A stretch of DNA of 8,830 nucleotides from JAYZVT01 sp050248375. GTDB taxonomy: Bacteria; Pseudomonadota; Alphaproteobacteria; Rhizobiales; Methyloligellaceae. The translations under genes were made by a program, and so were the position numbers. How positions within the stretch are numbered: the first letter of the stretch is position 1; each line of letters starts with the position of its first letter. This document shows positions 1 through 5,513 of this stretch, one piece after another. The stretch covers positions 1 through 8,830 of the forward strand of contig JBFWSL010000170.1 in assembly GCA_050248375.1 (NCBI GenBank), in the 5' to 3' direction. The notes beneath the pieces were generated by a model. The model saw only the letters and a program-made list of their open reading frames with translations. It ran no database searches and was not told where the DNA came from.

Positions 1-225
1 GATCGTATCGTGCAGAAGAGCCGTGGCGATGGTGGCGTCGTCGAGCTTCAGGTCGGCGAGGATCGCCGCCACCTCAAGAGGATGCGAGATGTAGGGATCG
101 CCGGAAGCGCGCTTCTGGTTGCCATGGGCACGCATGGCATAGACATAGGCGCGATTGAGCAGGGCCTCGTTGACCTGGGGGTCATAGGCCCTCACCCGCT
201 CTACCAACTCATATTGGCGCATCAC
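1..225 (-). CDS. rsh: Bifunctional (p)ppGpp synthetase/hydrolase RSH (N-terminal 75 codons, cut by window edge)
   Basis: RelA/SpoT homologue that makes and degrades the alarmone (p)ppGpp in the cytoplasm. Only the start of the N-terminal HD hydrolase domain is inside the window. Visible are the family opening RQYELVERV and the block QKRASGDPY-ISHPLEVAAI with a metal-binding His at about residue 48. The LLHDTI motif follows with the His-Asp pair at about residues 72-73. The 24-residue spacing between the two His matches characterised Rel enzymes (His53, His77-Asp78 in the streptococcal protein). The gene continues past position 1. An in-frame GTG at 225-223 lies directly before an ATG at 222-220. 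The Shine-Dalgarno AGGGAGAG (240-233) is 7 nt from the GTG and 10 nt from the ATG, and rhizobial orthologues, as I recall, start with MMRQYELV, so I chose GTG; ATG 222 is the alternative. It lies 87 bp downstream of rpoZ and is probably co-transcribed. Whether the synthetase half is intact cannot be judged here. Confidence 0.93.
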   Translation of the reverse strand, partial: MMRQYELVERVRAYDPQVNEALLNRAYVYAMRAHGNQKRASGDPYISHPLEVAAILADLKLDDATIATALLHDTI

Positions 226-255
226 GGCCTCACTCTCCCTTCAGAAGAGCGGACC

Positions 256-272
256 CTTGCCTCGCGGGCAAG
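256..272 (-). promoter_or_regulatory. Small inverted repeat between rpoZ and rsh
   Basis: A perfect 6-bp inverted repeat (CTTGCC/GGCAAG) with a 5-nt loop lies in the rpoZ-rsh gap. No T-run follows it on either strand, so it does not look like an intrinsic terminator. It could be an RNA-processing or attenuation hairpin in the leader of rsh, or chance in GC-rich DNA. Confidence 0.25.
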
Positions 273-312
273 TGAAAGACGCGGGGTGGCCGGGGCTGGA
301 CCGTAGCTATGC

Positions 313-726
313 CTAACGGGTGCGTGGCGAGGAACCCGGAGACTCCGCCGGAGCCAGGCTTTCCAGGCCGCGGATCAACTCCTCTTCCGACATGCGGTCG
401 ATAACCGTGTCGTCGGCCTGACTGTCCTGTCCCAGCACCGGGGCGGGGCGGGATTCCGCCGGCAGCATCGGCACCTCGTCGGCCTCGGGCTCGTCCACTT
501 CCACATGCTTCTGCATGGTGTGGATCAGCTCTTCCTTCAGGTCCTCAGGTGACACCGTGGTGTCGGCGATCTCGCGGAGGGCAACAACCGGATTCTTGTC
601 GTTGTCACGCTCGATGGTGATCGGCGCGCCAGCGGAAATGGTCCGGGCCCTGTGGCTGGCCAGCAGCACGAGTTCGAAGCGGTTGGAAACCTTGTCGACG
701 CAATCCTCGACAGTAACGCGAGCCAT
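313..726 (-). CDS. rpoZ: DNA-directed RNA polymerase omega subunit
   Basis: The omega subunit binds the beta-prime subunit and supports RNA polymerase assembly; in many proteobacteria it also forms part of a ppGpp-binding site. The protein has 137 residues. The N-terminal core has the family pattern: MARVTVEDC, NRFELVLLASHRAR at residues 15-28, and the DNDKNPVVALREIA block at 41-54. It continues through SPEDLKEELI to QKHVEVDEPE at about 80. An acidic, proline-containing linker follows, then a short amphipathic stretch (about 107-123, DTVIDRMSEEELIRGLESL region). This tail makes it much longer than the 91-residue E. coli protein and is usual for alphaproteobacterial omega. The start ATG has GAGAGGAA upstream. 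It sits between folK and rsh on the same strand. Its position next to the alarmone enzyme gene fits coordinated control of the stringent response, but that link is inference. Confidence 0.96.
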   Translation of the reverse strand: MARVTVEDCVDKVSNRFELVLLASHRARTISAGAPITIERDNDKNPVVALREIADTTVSPEDLKEELIHTMQKHVEVDEPEADEVPMLPAESRPAPVLGQDSQADDTVIDRMSEEELIRGLESLAPAESPGSSPRTR

Positions 727-761
727 TGGGAAATTCCTCTCGATTCCGGGATTTGCGCCAT

Positions 762-790
762 TGTTTAGTGATGTTTTTGCGGCAAATCAA
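762..790 (-). promoter_or_regulatory. Candidate promoter for rpoZ-rsh
   Basis: On the minus strand TTGATT (790-785) and TAAACA (767-762) are separated by 17 bp in the AT-richer gap between folK and rpoZ. This would start transcription around 755, some 30 nt before the rpoZ ATG. The -35-like hexamer overlaps the folK stop codon. The match is partial (4/6 and about 3/6), so rpoZ may simply be read through from folK. Confidence 0.28.
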
Positions 791-1350
791 GGGCGAGGGC
801 CATGTGCCGCAGGCATCGGCCTGCGATCCAGCACCCTGCCCTGGCGTTCCCTGCGGATGTTTCGCCACATCTCGAGGGCGGTCTCGCGGGTCAACGGATG
901 GCGCCAGGCCGGCGCGATTTCCGCCAGCGGAGCAAGCACGAAAGGCCGTTCGTGCAACCTTGGATGCGGCAGAACCAACGGCATGCCCGACCGACGTGCC
1001 GCCGGGTAAATCACGTCCGGATTGCCACGGACAAGGCCATGATAATCAAGGATATCAAGGTCCAGCGGCCGCGGTCCCGACGGCCTCGCCGACCGGCGGC
1101 CGGCATCGCGCTCGAGGCGCTTCAAGCGGGCGATGAGAGCGTCCGGCGGGCAACCGGTGCGCACAATGGCCACGGCATTGGCGAAGATGCCCGGACGGCC
1201 GGACGCGACCACGCCCGCCGTCTCATACAGCGATGAGACTTTAATAATTTCAATACCTTGCCTTTCCAGCTCAACCAGCCCTCGGGCGAGCATCCGGCCA
1301 GGCGGGCCCCATTTGCCGGCCCGGTTGGAGCCCAGTGCAAGGACGATCAA
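787..1350 (-). CDS. folK: 2-amino-4-hydroxy-6-hydroxymethyldihydropteridine pyrophosphokinase (HPPK)
   Basis: HPPK transfers pyrophosphate from ATP to 6-hydroxymethyl-7,8-dihydropterin, the step before dihydropteroate synthase in folate synthesis. The 187-residue protein has all family landmarks. These are the LALGSN opening at residues 4-9, the FANAVAIVRT strand at 57-65, the GPRPLDLDIL signature at 92-101, and LPHPRLHERPFVLAPL at 127-142. In the signature, Asp97 and Asp99 correspond to the Mg-ATP-binding aspartates. The start is TTG at 1350-1348: no ATG or GTG occurs in frame between the upstream stop codon and LALGSN, and CGAGG sits 6 nt before the TTG. The C-terminal 25 residues are Arg/Pro-rich and lie beyond the usual domain. 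It is first in a minus-strand block with rpoZ and rsh and divergent from the NYN gene. folB and folP, its common partners, are not in the window and may lie elsewhere. Confidence 0.96.
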   Translation of the reverse strand: MIVLALGSNRAGKWGPPGRMLARGLVELERQGIEIIKVSSLYETAGVVASGRPGIFANAVAIVRTGCPPDALIARLKRLERDAGRRSARPSGPRPLDLDILDYHGLVRGNPDVIYPAARRSGMPLVLPHPRLHERPFVLAPLAEIAPAWRHPLTRETALEMWRNIRRERQGRVLDRRPMPAAHGPRP

Positions 1351-1492
1351 TTTTGGCCTCGGAATCTGACGGTTCTGGACGGGCTCAGGGGCGTCACAGT
1401 ATGCTGCAGGAATGTCCTTCTGGCAGTTGCGCCATTTTTCGCAATCTGCCGCGATTTTTTCGCAAAATCATTTTTGTAAGAGGTCATTGTCA
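1351..1492. promoter_or_regulatory. Divergent folK / NYN-gene intergenic region with direct repeats
   Basis: This 142-bp gap separates two divergent genes and must hold both promoters. Its right half is clearly AT-richer than the neighbouring genes and carries repeated ATTTTT-CGCAA motifs (1431-1444 and 1451-1465). It also contains an inverted repeat GATTTT/AAAATC at 1453-1469. A consensus TTGACA occurs on the minus strand at 1493-1488, overlapping the NYN start codon, but no good -10 box stands 16-18 bp from it. AAGAGG, 9 nt before ATG 1493, is the ribosome binding site of the NYN gene. Promoter positions cannot be fixed by eye. Confidence 0.5.
1431..1465. repeat. Two-copy direct repeat, about 21-bp period
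   Basis: GCCATTTTTCGCAA (1431-1444) and GCGATTTTTTCGCAA (1451-1465) are near-identical, in the same orientation, and offset by 20-21 bp, close to two helical turns. The right copy is part of the small palindrome at 1453-1469. The arrangement would suit paired binding of a regulator or bent A-tract DNA. No known operator is recognised. Confidence 0.4.
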
Positions 1493-2110
1493 ATGCTTTT
1501 CTACCCAACCGAACGCATCGCCATGTTCATCGATGGGGCCAATCTCTATGCAGCGACCAAGTCGCTGGGCTTCGATATCGACTACAAGCGGCTCCTGGAG
1601 GAATTCCGGTCGAAGGGTCAACTCGTACGGGCCCTGTATTACACCGCACTGGCCGATGACCAGGAATACTCCTCGATTCGCCCGTTGATCGACTGGCTCG
1701 ACTACAACGGCTACACCATGGTGACCAAGCCCACCAAGGAATTCACCGACGCACTCGGCCGGCGCAAGATCAAGGGCAACATGGACATCGAGCTCGCCGT
1801 CGATGCCATGGAACTGGCCGAGCACCTGGACCATGTGGTGCTGTTCTCCGGCGACGGCGACTTCCGTTCACTGGTGGAAGCGCTGCAGCACAAGGGCAAG
1901 CGCGTGAGCGTGGTTTCCACATTGGCGACCCAGCCACCGATGGTCGCCGACGAGTTGCGGCGGCAGGCGGACCAGTTCATCGAACTCGCCGATCTCGCGC
2001 CGCTGATCGCCCGCAAGCAGGGAGAGCGCCAGCAGCGTGACGACACCCGCCGTTCAGCGCAGCGTAACGACGATGATTACGAATATGAGGACGACCTGAG
2101 CCACCGCTGA
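1493..2110 (+). CDS. NYN domain-containing protein (LabA/DUF88 family)
   Basis: Member of the NYN/LabA-like family, a PIN-like fold seen in metal-dependent ribonucleases; the cellular role in alphaproteobacteria is not established to my knowledge. The protein has 205 residues. Key motifs are MFIDGANLYA at 11-20 with Asp14, the EYSSIRPLIDWLDYNGY stretch at 58-74, KGNMDIELAVDAM at 94-106 with Asp98, and SGDGDF at 119-124 with Asp121 and Asp123. These acidic residues are where a PIN-like active site would hold metal. STLATQPPMVADELRRQAD follows at 142-160. The last 30 residues are charged and probably disordered (Arg/Asp/Glu/Tyr-rich). ATG 1493 is chosen for AAGAGG 9 nt upstream and because the protein then begins close to FIDG, as in orthologues; a longer reading from 1412 is not supported. 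It leads a plus-strand group with the glycosylase gene 19 bp downstream. RNase activity is inferred from the family. Confidence 0.9.
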   Translation: MLFYPTERIAMFIDGANLYAATKSLGFDIDYKRLLEEFRSKGQLVRALYYTALADDQEYSSIRPLIDWLDYNGYTMVTKPTKEFTDALGRRKIKGNMDIELAVDAMELAEHLDHVVLFSGDGDFRSLVEALQHKGKRVSVVSTLATQPPMVADELRRQADQFIELADLAPLIARKQGERQQRDDTRRSAQRNDDDYEYEDDLSHR

Positions 2111-2129
2111 AGAGCGGAGGCCTGGGACC

Positions 2130-2786
2130 ATGCCCCCTGCCCCGTCCATCATCGCGCCCGAGCCTCCGCCCGATTGCCCGCGCTGCCCGCGGCTGGTGCA
2201 ATTCCGGCGGGACAACCGTGCGATGGAACCCGACTGGCATAACGCCCCCGTCGATTCCTTTGGCTGCGAGCACGCGCGGCTCCTGGTCGTCGGACTGGCG
2301 CCGGGATTGAAGGGTGCCAACCGCACCGGCCGCCCCTTCACCGGCGACTATGCCGGCGATCTCCTCTACGGCACGCTGCTCAAGTTCGGATTTGCCGAAG
2401 GCGACTACCAGGCGCGGCCGGACGACGGCCTGAGGCTGCGAGACTGCATGATCACCAATGCGGTGCGATGTGTACCGCCCCAGAACAAGCCCGTCGGCAG
2501 CGAGATCGCAAGTTGCCGGCCGTTTCTCGCCGCTCGAATGGACTCCATGCCGCGGTTGCGGACGGTTCTCGTCCTCGGGCGCATCGCGCATGACAGTGTG
2601 CTGGCCGCGACGGCGGTGAGGCGTTCCGCCTTCACCTTCGCCCATGCAGCCCGGCACCAATTGCCCGAAGGCCGAACCCTCTTCGACAGCTATCACTGCT
2701 CCCGATACAACACGAACACCGGGAGGCTGACGCAAGAGATGTTCGAGGCGGTGTTCAGGGCCATCCGCGCGGAACTGGACGGCTGA
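2130..2786 (+). CDS. Type 5 uracil-DNA glycosylase (UDGb family)
   Basis: Removes uracil, and in this family often other deaminated bases, from DNA as the first step of base-excision repair. The protein has 218 residues. An iron-sulfur cluster is indicated by four cysteines: Cys16 and Cys19 in CPRCPRL, Cys114 in AVRCVPP, and Cys129 in ASCRPFL. The active-site motif GLAPG is at 55-59, followed by GANRTGRPFTGDYAG (62-76). GLAPG lacks the catalytic Asp/Asn of other UDG families, as expected for type 5. The second motif, YHCSRYNTNTGRLT at 188-201, carries the conserved His189; it has Cys where many members have Pro. ATG 2130 is preceded by GGAGG with a 9-nt spacer. It lies 19 bp after the NYN gene and 79 bp before the DUF3775 start, all on one strand. 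Family assignment is firm; exact base preference cannot be read from sequence. Confidence 0.94.
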   Translation: MPPAPSIIAPEPPPDCPRCPRLVQFRRDNRAMEPDWHNAPVDSFGCEHARLLVVGLAPGLKGANRTGRPFTGDYAGDLLYGTLLKFGFAEGDYQARPDDGLRLRDCMITNAVRCVPPQNKPVGSEIASCRPFLAARMDSMPRLRTVLVLGRIAHDSVLAATAVRRSAFTFAHAARHQLPEGRTLFDSYHCSRYNTNTGRLTQEMFEAVFRAIRAELDG

Positions 2787-2865
2787 CGCTTGCCAAGCAG
2801 CCGGCTTCATGATCGATTTTGCGGATATCGATTTGATCCGTCCCCACTTGCCAGGGAGGCCCTCC

Positions 2866-3258
2866 GTGCTGGAGATGTCCATCGCCAAGATTGCGCACGT
2901 GATCGTCAAGGCGCGCGAATACGATGCCAAGGTCGCGGCCTGGGATTCGGGCGGTGACGAGTCCGACTCCGACTCCATTCTGGAGGACCTGAAGGACGAC
3001 CCCACCCGGCAGGAAATCGCCGAGTTCATTTCAGGCCTGAACGAGGACGAACAGGCGCAACTCGTGGCCGTGATGTGGATCGGCCGCGGCACCTTCTCGG
3101 CGGAGGAATTCGACGAGGCGGTGGACACGGCCCGCGCGGAGCGCACCAACCGTACCGAGGACTATCTTCTGGGCGTGCCGCTGCTCGCGGATTATCTCGA
3201 GGAGGGGCTGGACAAGCTCGGGCTGTCGATCGAGGACGCCGAGGAAGACATCCTCTGA
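2866..3258 (+). CDS. DUF3775 domain-containing protein
   Basis: A small, acidic, soluble protein of 130 residues belonging to DUF3775, a family found mainly in alphaproteobacteria with no known function. Recognisable features are SIAKIAHVIVKAREYDAKV near the N-terminus and an Asp/Ser/Glu-rich stretch at 28-46. The block EIAEFISGLNEDEQAQLVAVMWIGRG follows at 50-75, then the C-terminal LLGVPLLADYLEEGLDKLGLSIED. There is no signal peptide or membrane segment. I chose GTG 2866 because AGGGAGG (2853-2859) lies 6 nt upstream and the protein then begins next to the conserved SIAKIA, as in relatives. An in-frame ATG at 2809 would add 19 residues but has no clear ribosome binding site. It follows the glycosylase gene on the same strand and converges with the peroxiredoxin gene 23 bp away. 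No function can be assigned. Confidence 0.88.
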   Translation: MLEMSIAKIAHVIVKAREYDAKVAAWDSGGDESDSDSILEDLKDDPTRQEIAEFISGLNEDEQAQLVAVMWIGRGTFSAEEFDEAVDTARAERTNRTEDYLLGVPLLADYLEEGLDKLGLSIEDAEEDIL

Positions 3259-3281
3259 GCCAGACGGTTCTTGCGGGAAAC

Positions 3282-3866
3282 TCAGGCCGGATTTGCCCTC
3301 AGCCACGCCAGCACTTCCTCGGCATGTCCATCGGGCGGAAACACCGGATAGAAGACATGCTCGATCCTGCCGTCGCGCAGGATCAGCGTCAGCCGCTTGA
3401 TGAGCGTGATACCCCGCACCCGGAAGGTGGGCAGCCGAAGCGCGCGGGTCAGGCTCAGGCCGCTATCGCTCAACATGGCGAAGGGAAGGTGCAGCCTCTG
3501 AACCGCCTCGCGCTGGTAGCCGGTGTCCTGCGTCGACAGACCGAATACTTCCTGCGCGCCCGCATTGAGCAATTCGGCATAATGATCGCGGAAAGCACAG
3601 GATTCCGGAGTACAGCCCCGGGCGCCGGGAATCTGGTCCCAGTCATCCACGAACAATACCTGCGTCGGCAATCCGGTACGGGGATAGGCGTAAACGACCG
3701 TCCGTCCGGTGAGCTTGTCGAGTTCGACCGGTCCACCATGAGTTGAAGGCAGGGCAATCCCGGGGATTGCCATGCCCGCCAGATGCTTCGCCGCCCCGTC
3801 GTCGGCAGGAACCGGCAGATTGTCTGGAAGCTTCATGTTCTCAGGCACGTTCGCAGTTCCGGACAT
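3282..3866 (-). CDS. Peroxiredoxin, PrxQ/BCP-like (AhpC/TSA family)
   Basis: Thiol peroxidase that reduces hydrogen or organic peroxides in the cytoplasm. The protein has 194 residues with a thioredoxin-like fold: ELDKLTGRTVVYAYPRTG at 48-65, IPGARGCTPESCAFRDHYAEL at 79-99, then FGLSTQDTGYQREAVQRL and PFAMLSDSGLSLTRALRLPTF. Cys85 in GCTPESC would be the peroxidatic cysteine and Cys90, five residues later, the resolving one, as in BCP/PrxQ enzymes. A loop of about 13 residues (LPTQVLFVDDWDQ) separates the YPRTG strand from the GCTPESC loop, which makes it longer than classical BCP. About 35 residues precede the fold. ATG 3866 has GAGG 5 nt upstream; a longer in-frame reading into smpB is not supported. 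It starts 7 bp after the smpB stop codon, so translation is probably coupled in a dapA-smpB-peroxiredoxin operon. Confidence 0.92.
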   Translation of the reverse strand: MSGTANVPENMKLPDNLPVPADDGAAKHLAGMAIPGIALPSTHGGPVELDKLTGRTVVYAYPRTGLPTQVLFVDDWDQIPGARGCTPESCAFRDHYAELLNAGAQEVFGLSTQDTGYQREAVQRLHLPFAMLSDSGLSLTRALRLPTFRVRGITLIKRLTLILRDGRIEHVFYPVFPPDGHAEEVLAWLRANPA

Positions 3867-3873
3867 GGCTTCC

Positions 3874-4344
3874 TCACCCTTTTTCACGCAGGAGGCGGCT
3901 TTTCTGGCGCTGCCAGTCGCGTTTTTTCGCCGTCTCACGCTTGTCGTGCAGCTTCTTGCCGCGCGCAAGCGCCACCTGAAGCTTGGCGATACCGCGGTTG
4001 TTGAAATAGAGCTTCAGGGGAACGATGGTCATGCCTTCACGGCGGATGGCGCCGGTCAGCTTGTCGATCTCGCGGCGATGCATCAGAAGCTTGCGCGGCC
4101 GGTGCGGATCATGGTTCTGGCGATTGGCCTGCTTGTATTCCGGAATATTCGCGTTGATCAGATAGAGCGCGCCGTCATGGTCGCTGGCATAGGCCTCGGC
4201 GATGTTGGCACGGCCGGAACGCAAGGATTTGACCTCGCTGCCGAGCAGCGCCAGACCGGCCTCGAACGTCTCCACGATCTCGTAATTGAAACGTGCCTTG
4301 CGGTTTTCGGCCACGGCTCTCGGTTCGCCCGGCTTGCGAGCCAT
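3874..4344 (-). CDS. smpB: SsrA-binding protein SmpB
   Basis: SmpB binds tmRNA (ssrA) and delivers it to stalled ribosomes in trans-translation. At 156 residues it has the usual length. The OB-fold core shows NRKARFNYEIVETFEAG (14-30), LLGSEVKSLRSGRANIAEAY (33-52) and YLINANIPEY (61-70). Then come HDPHRPRKLLMHRREI (78-93) and VPLKLYFNNRGIAKLQVALARGKK (108-131). The C-terminal tail, HDKRETAKKRDWQRQKSRLLREK (133-155), is the basic segment that enters the decoding centre and mRNA channel. ATG 4344 has GGAGG 7 nt upstream. It lies 22 bp after dapA and 7 bp before the peroxiredoxin gene, all on the minus strand. The tmRNA gene itself is not seen in this window. Confidence 0.98.
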   Translation of the reverse strand: MARKPGEPRAVAENRKARFNYEIVETFEAGLALLGSEVKSLRSGRANIAEAYASDHDGALYLINANIPEYKQANRQNHDPHRPRKLLMHRREIDKLTGAIRREGMTIVPLKLYFNNRGIAKLQVALARGKKLHDKRETAKKRDWQRQKSRLLREKG

Positions 4345-4366
4345 GACAGCACCTCCGTGCAGGCGA

Positions 4367-5248
4367 TCAGCCGTTCAGCAAGCCGGCCTTGACCAGGGCC
4401 TCGTCGACCGCCCTGCGGGACGCCTCGGAAATGGGAGCGAGCGGCAACCGGGTCTTGCTACTGCACAGACCGAGACGTTCGGCGGCGTACTTCACCGGAC
4501 CAGGGTTCGACTCCACGAACATGGCGTCATGCAATGGCATCAGGCGATCCTGGATCTCCAGGGCGCGGCCGTAATCGCCCGCGAGGCAGGCGTTCTGGAA
4601 TTCGGCGCAATGAGCCGGGGCGATATTCGCCGTCACCGAGATACAGCCGTCTCCGCCATGGGCCATGAAGCCAAGCGCAGTCGCGTCCTCGCCCGAGAGC
4701 TGGTTGAACTCCGGTCCCATGGCTCCGCGCTGGCGCGATATTCGCGACATGTCGGCCGTCGCATCCTTCACGCCGACGATGTTCTTCAATTCGAACAGGC
4801 GCGTCATGGTGGCGACGGACATATCCACCACGCTGCGCCCGGGAATATTGTAGATGACAACAGGAATGTCGGCGCTGTCGTTGATCGCCTTGTAGTGCTG
4901 GTACAGCCCTTCCTGCGTCGGCTTGTTGTAATAGGGCGTGACGACGAGGACGGCCGATGCGCCGCATTCCGCCGCATGCCTGGTGAAATCGATCGCCTCG
5001 GCGGTGCTGTTGGAGCCGGCTCCGGCGATGACAGGTACGCGGCCCCTGGCGGTCTTCACGCAAAGTTCGACGACGCGCTTGTGTTCTTCATGAGTAAGCG
5101 TCGGCGATTCGCCCGTGGTGCCGACGGGAACAAGGCCGTGGGTGCCCTGCTCGATCTGCCAGTCGACAAGGCCGGTGAAGGCCTCCTCGTCAATCCCGCC
5201 GTTCCTGAACGGCGTAATCAGCGCCGTGTACGACCCTCTGAACCTCAT
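4367..5248 (-). CDS. dapA: 4-hydroxy-tetrahydrodipicolinate synthase
   Basis: DapA condenses pyruvate with aspartate semialdehyde, the first committed step of the diaminopimelate/lysine pathway, feeding protein and peptidoglycan synthesis. The 293-residue protein is a full-length TIM barrel. Active-site residues fall at the same numbers as in E. coli: Thr44-Thr45 in VGTTGESPTL, Tyr107 in VTPYYNKP, Tyr133 and Arg138 in IYNIPGRS, and the Schiff-base Lys161 in IVGVKDATAD. ATG 5248 gives MRFRGSYTALITPF, the standard family opening; GGGAG lies 10 nt upstream. An upstream in-frame reading from 5341 is not supported. It is first in a tight minus-strand group with smpB and the peroxiredoxin gene and divergent from the lytic transglycosylase gene. 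A pairing of dapA with a murein hydrolase fits a shared cell-wall theme, but co-regulation is not shown. Confidence 0.98.
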   Translation of the reverse strand: MRFRGSYTALITPFRNGGIDEEAFTGLVDWQIEQGTHGLVPVGTTGESPTLTHEEHKRVVELCVKTARGRVPVIAGAGSNSTAEAIDFTRHAAECGASAVLVVTPYYNKPTQEGLYQHYKAINDSADIPVVIYNIPGRSVVDMSVATMTRLFELKNIVGVKDATADMSRISRQRGAMGPEFNQLSGEDATALGFMAHGGDGCISVTANIAPAHCAEFQNACLAGDYGRALEIQDRLMPLHDAMFVESNPGPVKYAAERLGLCSSKTRLPLAPISEASRRAVDEALVKAGLLNG

Positions 5249-5322
5249 AGCGAATTCGCTCCCGATAAGGTGCGGCCCGGGCTGTTGTTCGATCCCGCCC
5301 TGGCTGTCGCGCCGCGTGCCGC

Positions 5323-5339
5323 GACAATAGTCAGTTGTC
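5323..5339. promoter_or_regulatory. Imperfect palindrome over the dapA promoter
   Basis: GACAATAGTCAGTTGTC has outer arms GACAA/TTGTC and spans the proposed -10 box and part of the spacer of the dapA promoter, a position where a repressor could block transcription. The palindrome is short and imperfect, so it may be chance. Confidence 0.25.
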
Positions 5340-5352
5340 ATAATGCTCGCAA
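5324..5352 (-). promoter_or_regulatory. Candidate dapA operon promoter
   Basis: Minus-strand CTTGCGA (-35 hexamer TTGCGA, 5352-5347) and CTATTGT (-10 hexamer TATTGT, 5329-5324) are spaced by 17 bp, resembling alphaproteobacterial housekeeping promoters. Transcription would start near 5317, giving a leader of about 70 nt before the dapA ATG. Confidence 0.42.
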
Positions 5353-5444
5353 GGCGCGGGGAGATGGCGCGTGTTCAAGAAAAACTGTCATGATTCTGCC
5401 GGAATCCATCGCAAACTGGCGCGAATTCACGGCATTCTGGGTTT

Positions 5445-5459
5445 CCCGCCGCTGGCGGG
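5445..5459 (+). promoter_or_regulatory. GC-rich hairpin upstream of the lytic transglycosylase gene
   Basis: CCCGCC and GGCGGG are perfect 6-bp arms around a 3-nt loop, about 70 bp upstream of the transglycosylase start. No T-run follows on the plus strand, so it is not a typical terminator. It may be part of the leader or simple GC-rich coincidence. Confidence 0.28.
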
Positions 5460-5500
5460 CTACAGTGCCGTAGGCGATTCCGAGGCAATCGCAAGAGCTG

Positions 5501-5513
5501 GGAGGATTCCTCC
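5501..5513 (+). promoter_or_regulatory. Palindrome containing the best Shine-Dalgarno before the lytic transglycosylase gene
   Basis: GGAGGATTCCTCC is a 13-nt palindrome with 6-bp arms. Its left arm is a strong anti-16S match, but it lies 22 nt from ATG 5529, too far for normal use. A weaker AAGG (5516-5519) is better spaced at 9 nt. If transcribed, the GGAGG and CCTCC arms could pair and influence initiation; this is speculative. Confidence 0.3.

Noticed and set aside
10..306. A 98-codon plus-strand open frame at the left edge
   Set aside because: It is antisense to the clear rsh N-terminus.
1465..1493. A consensus TTGACA on the minus strand as the folK -35 box
   Set aside because: The hexamer is perfect, but the sequence 16-18 bp away (TGATTT and neighbours) is a poor -10 box, so I did not list a separate promoter.
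1977..3149. A 390-codon minus-strand open frame opposite the NYN, UDG and DUF3775 genes
   Set aside because: It overlaps three confidently identified genes on the other strand, has no recognisable domain, and is Ser/Arg/Gly-rich as expected for the antisense of GC-rich codons.
3255..3285. CTGAG/CTCAG pair between the convergent DUF3775 and peroxiredoxin genes as a bidirectional terminator
   Set aside because: Only 5 bp of pairing with a long loop and no T-runs. How these convergent transcripts end is not visible.
4286..5473. A 395-codon plus-strand open frame opposite dapA and the start of smpB
   Set aside because: dapA and smpB are unmistakable on the other strand; the plus-strand translation shows no family features.
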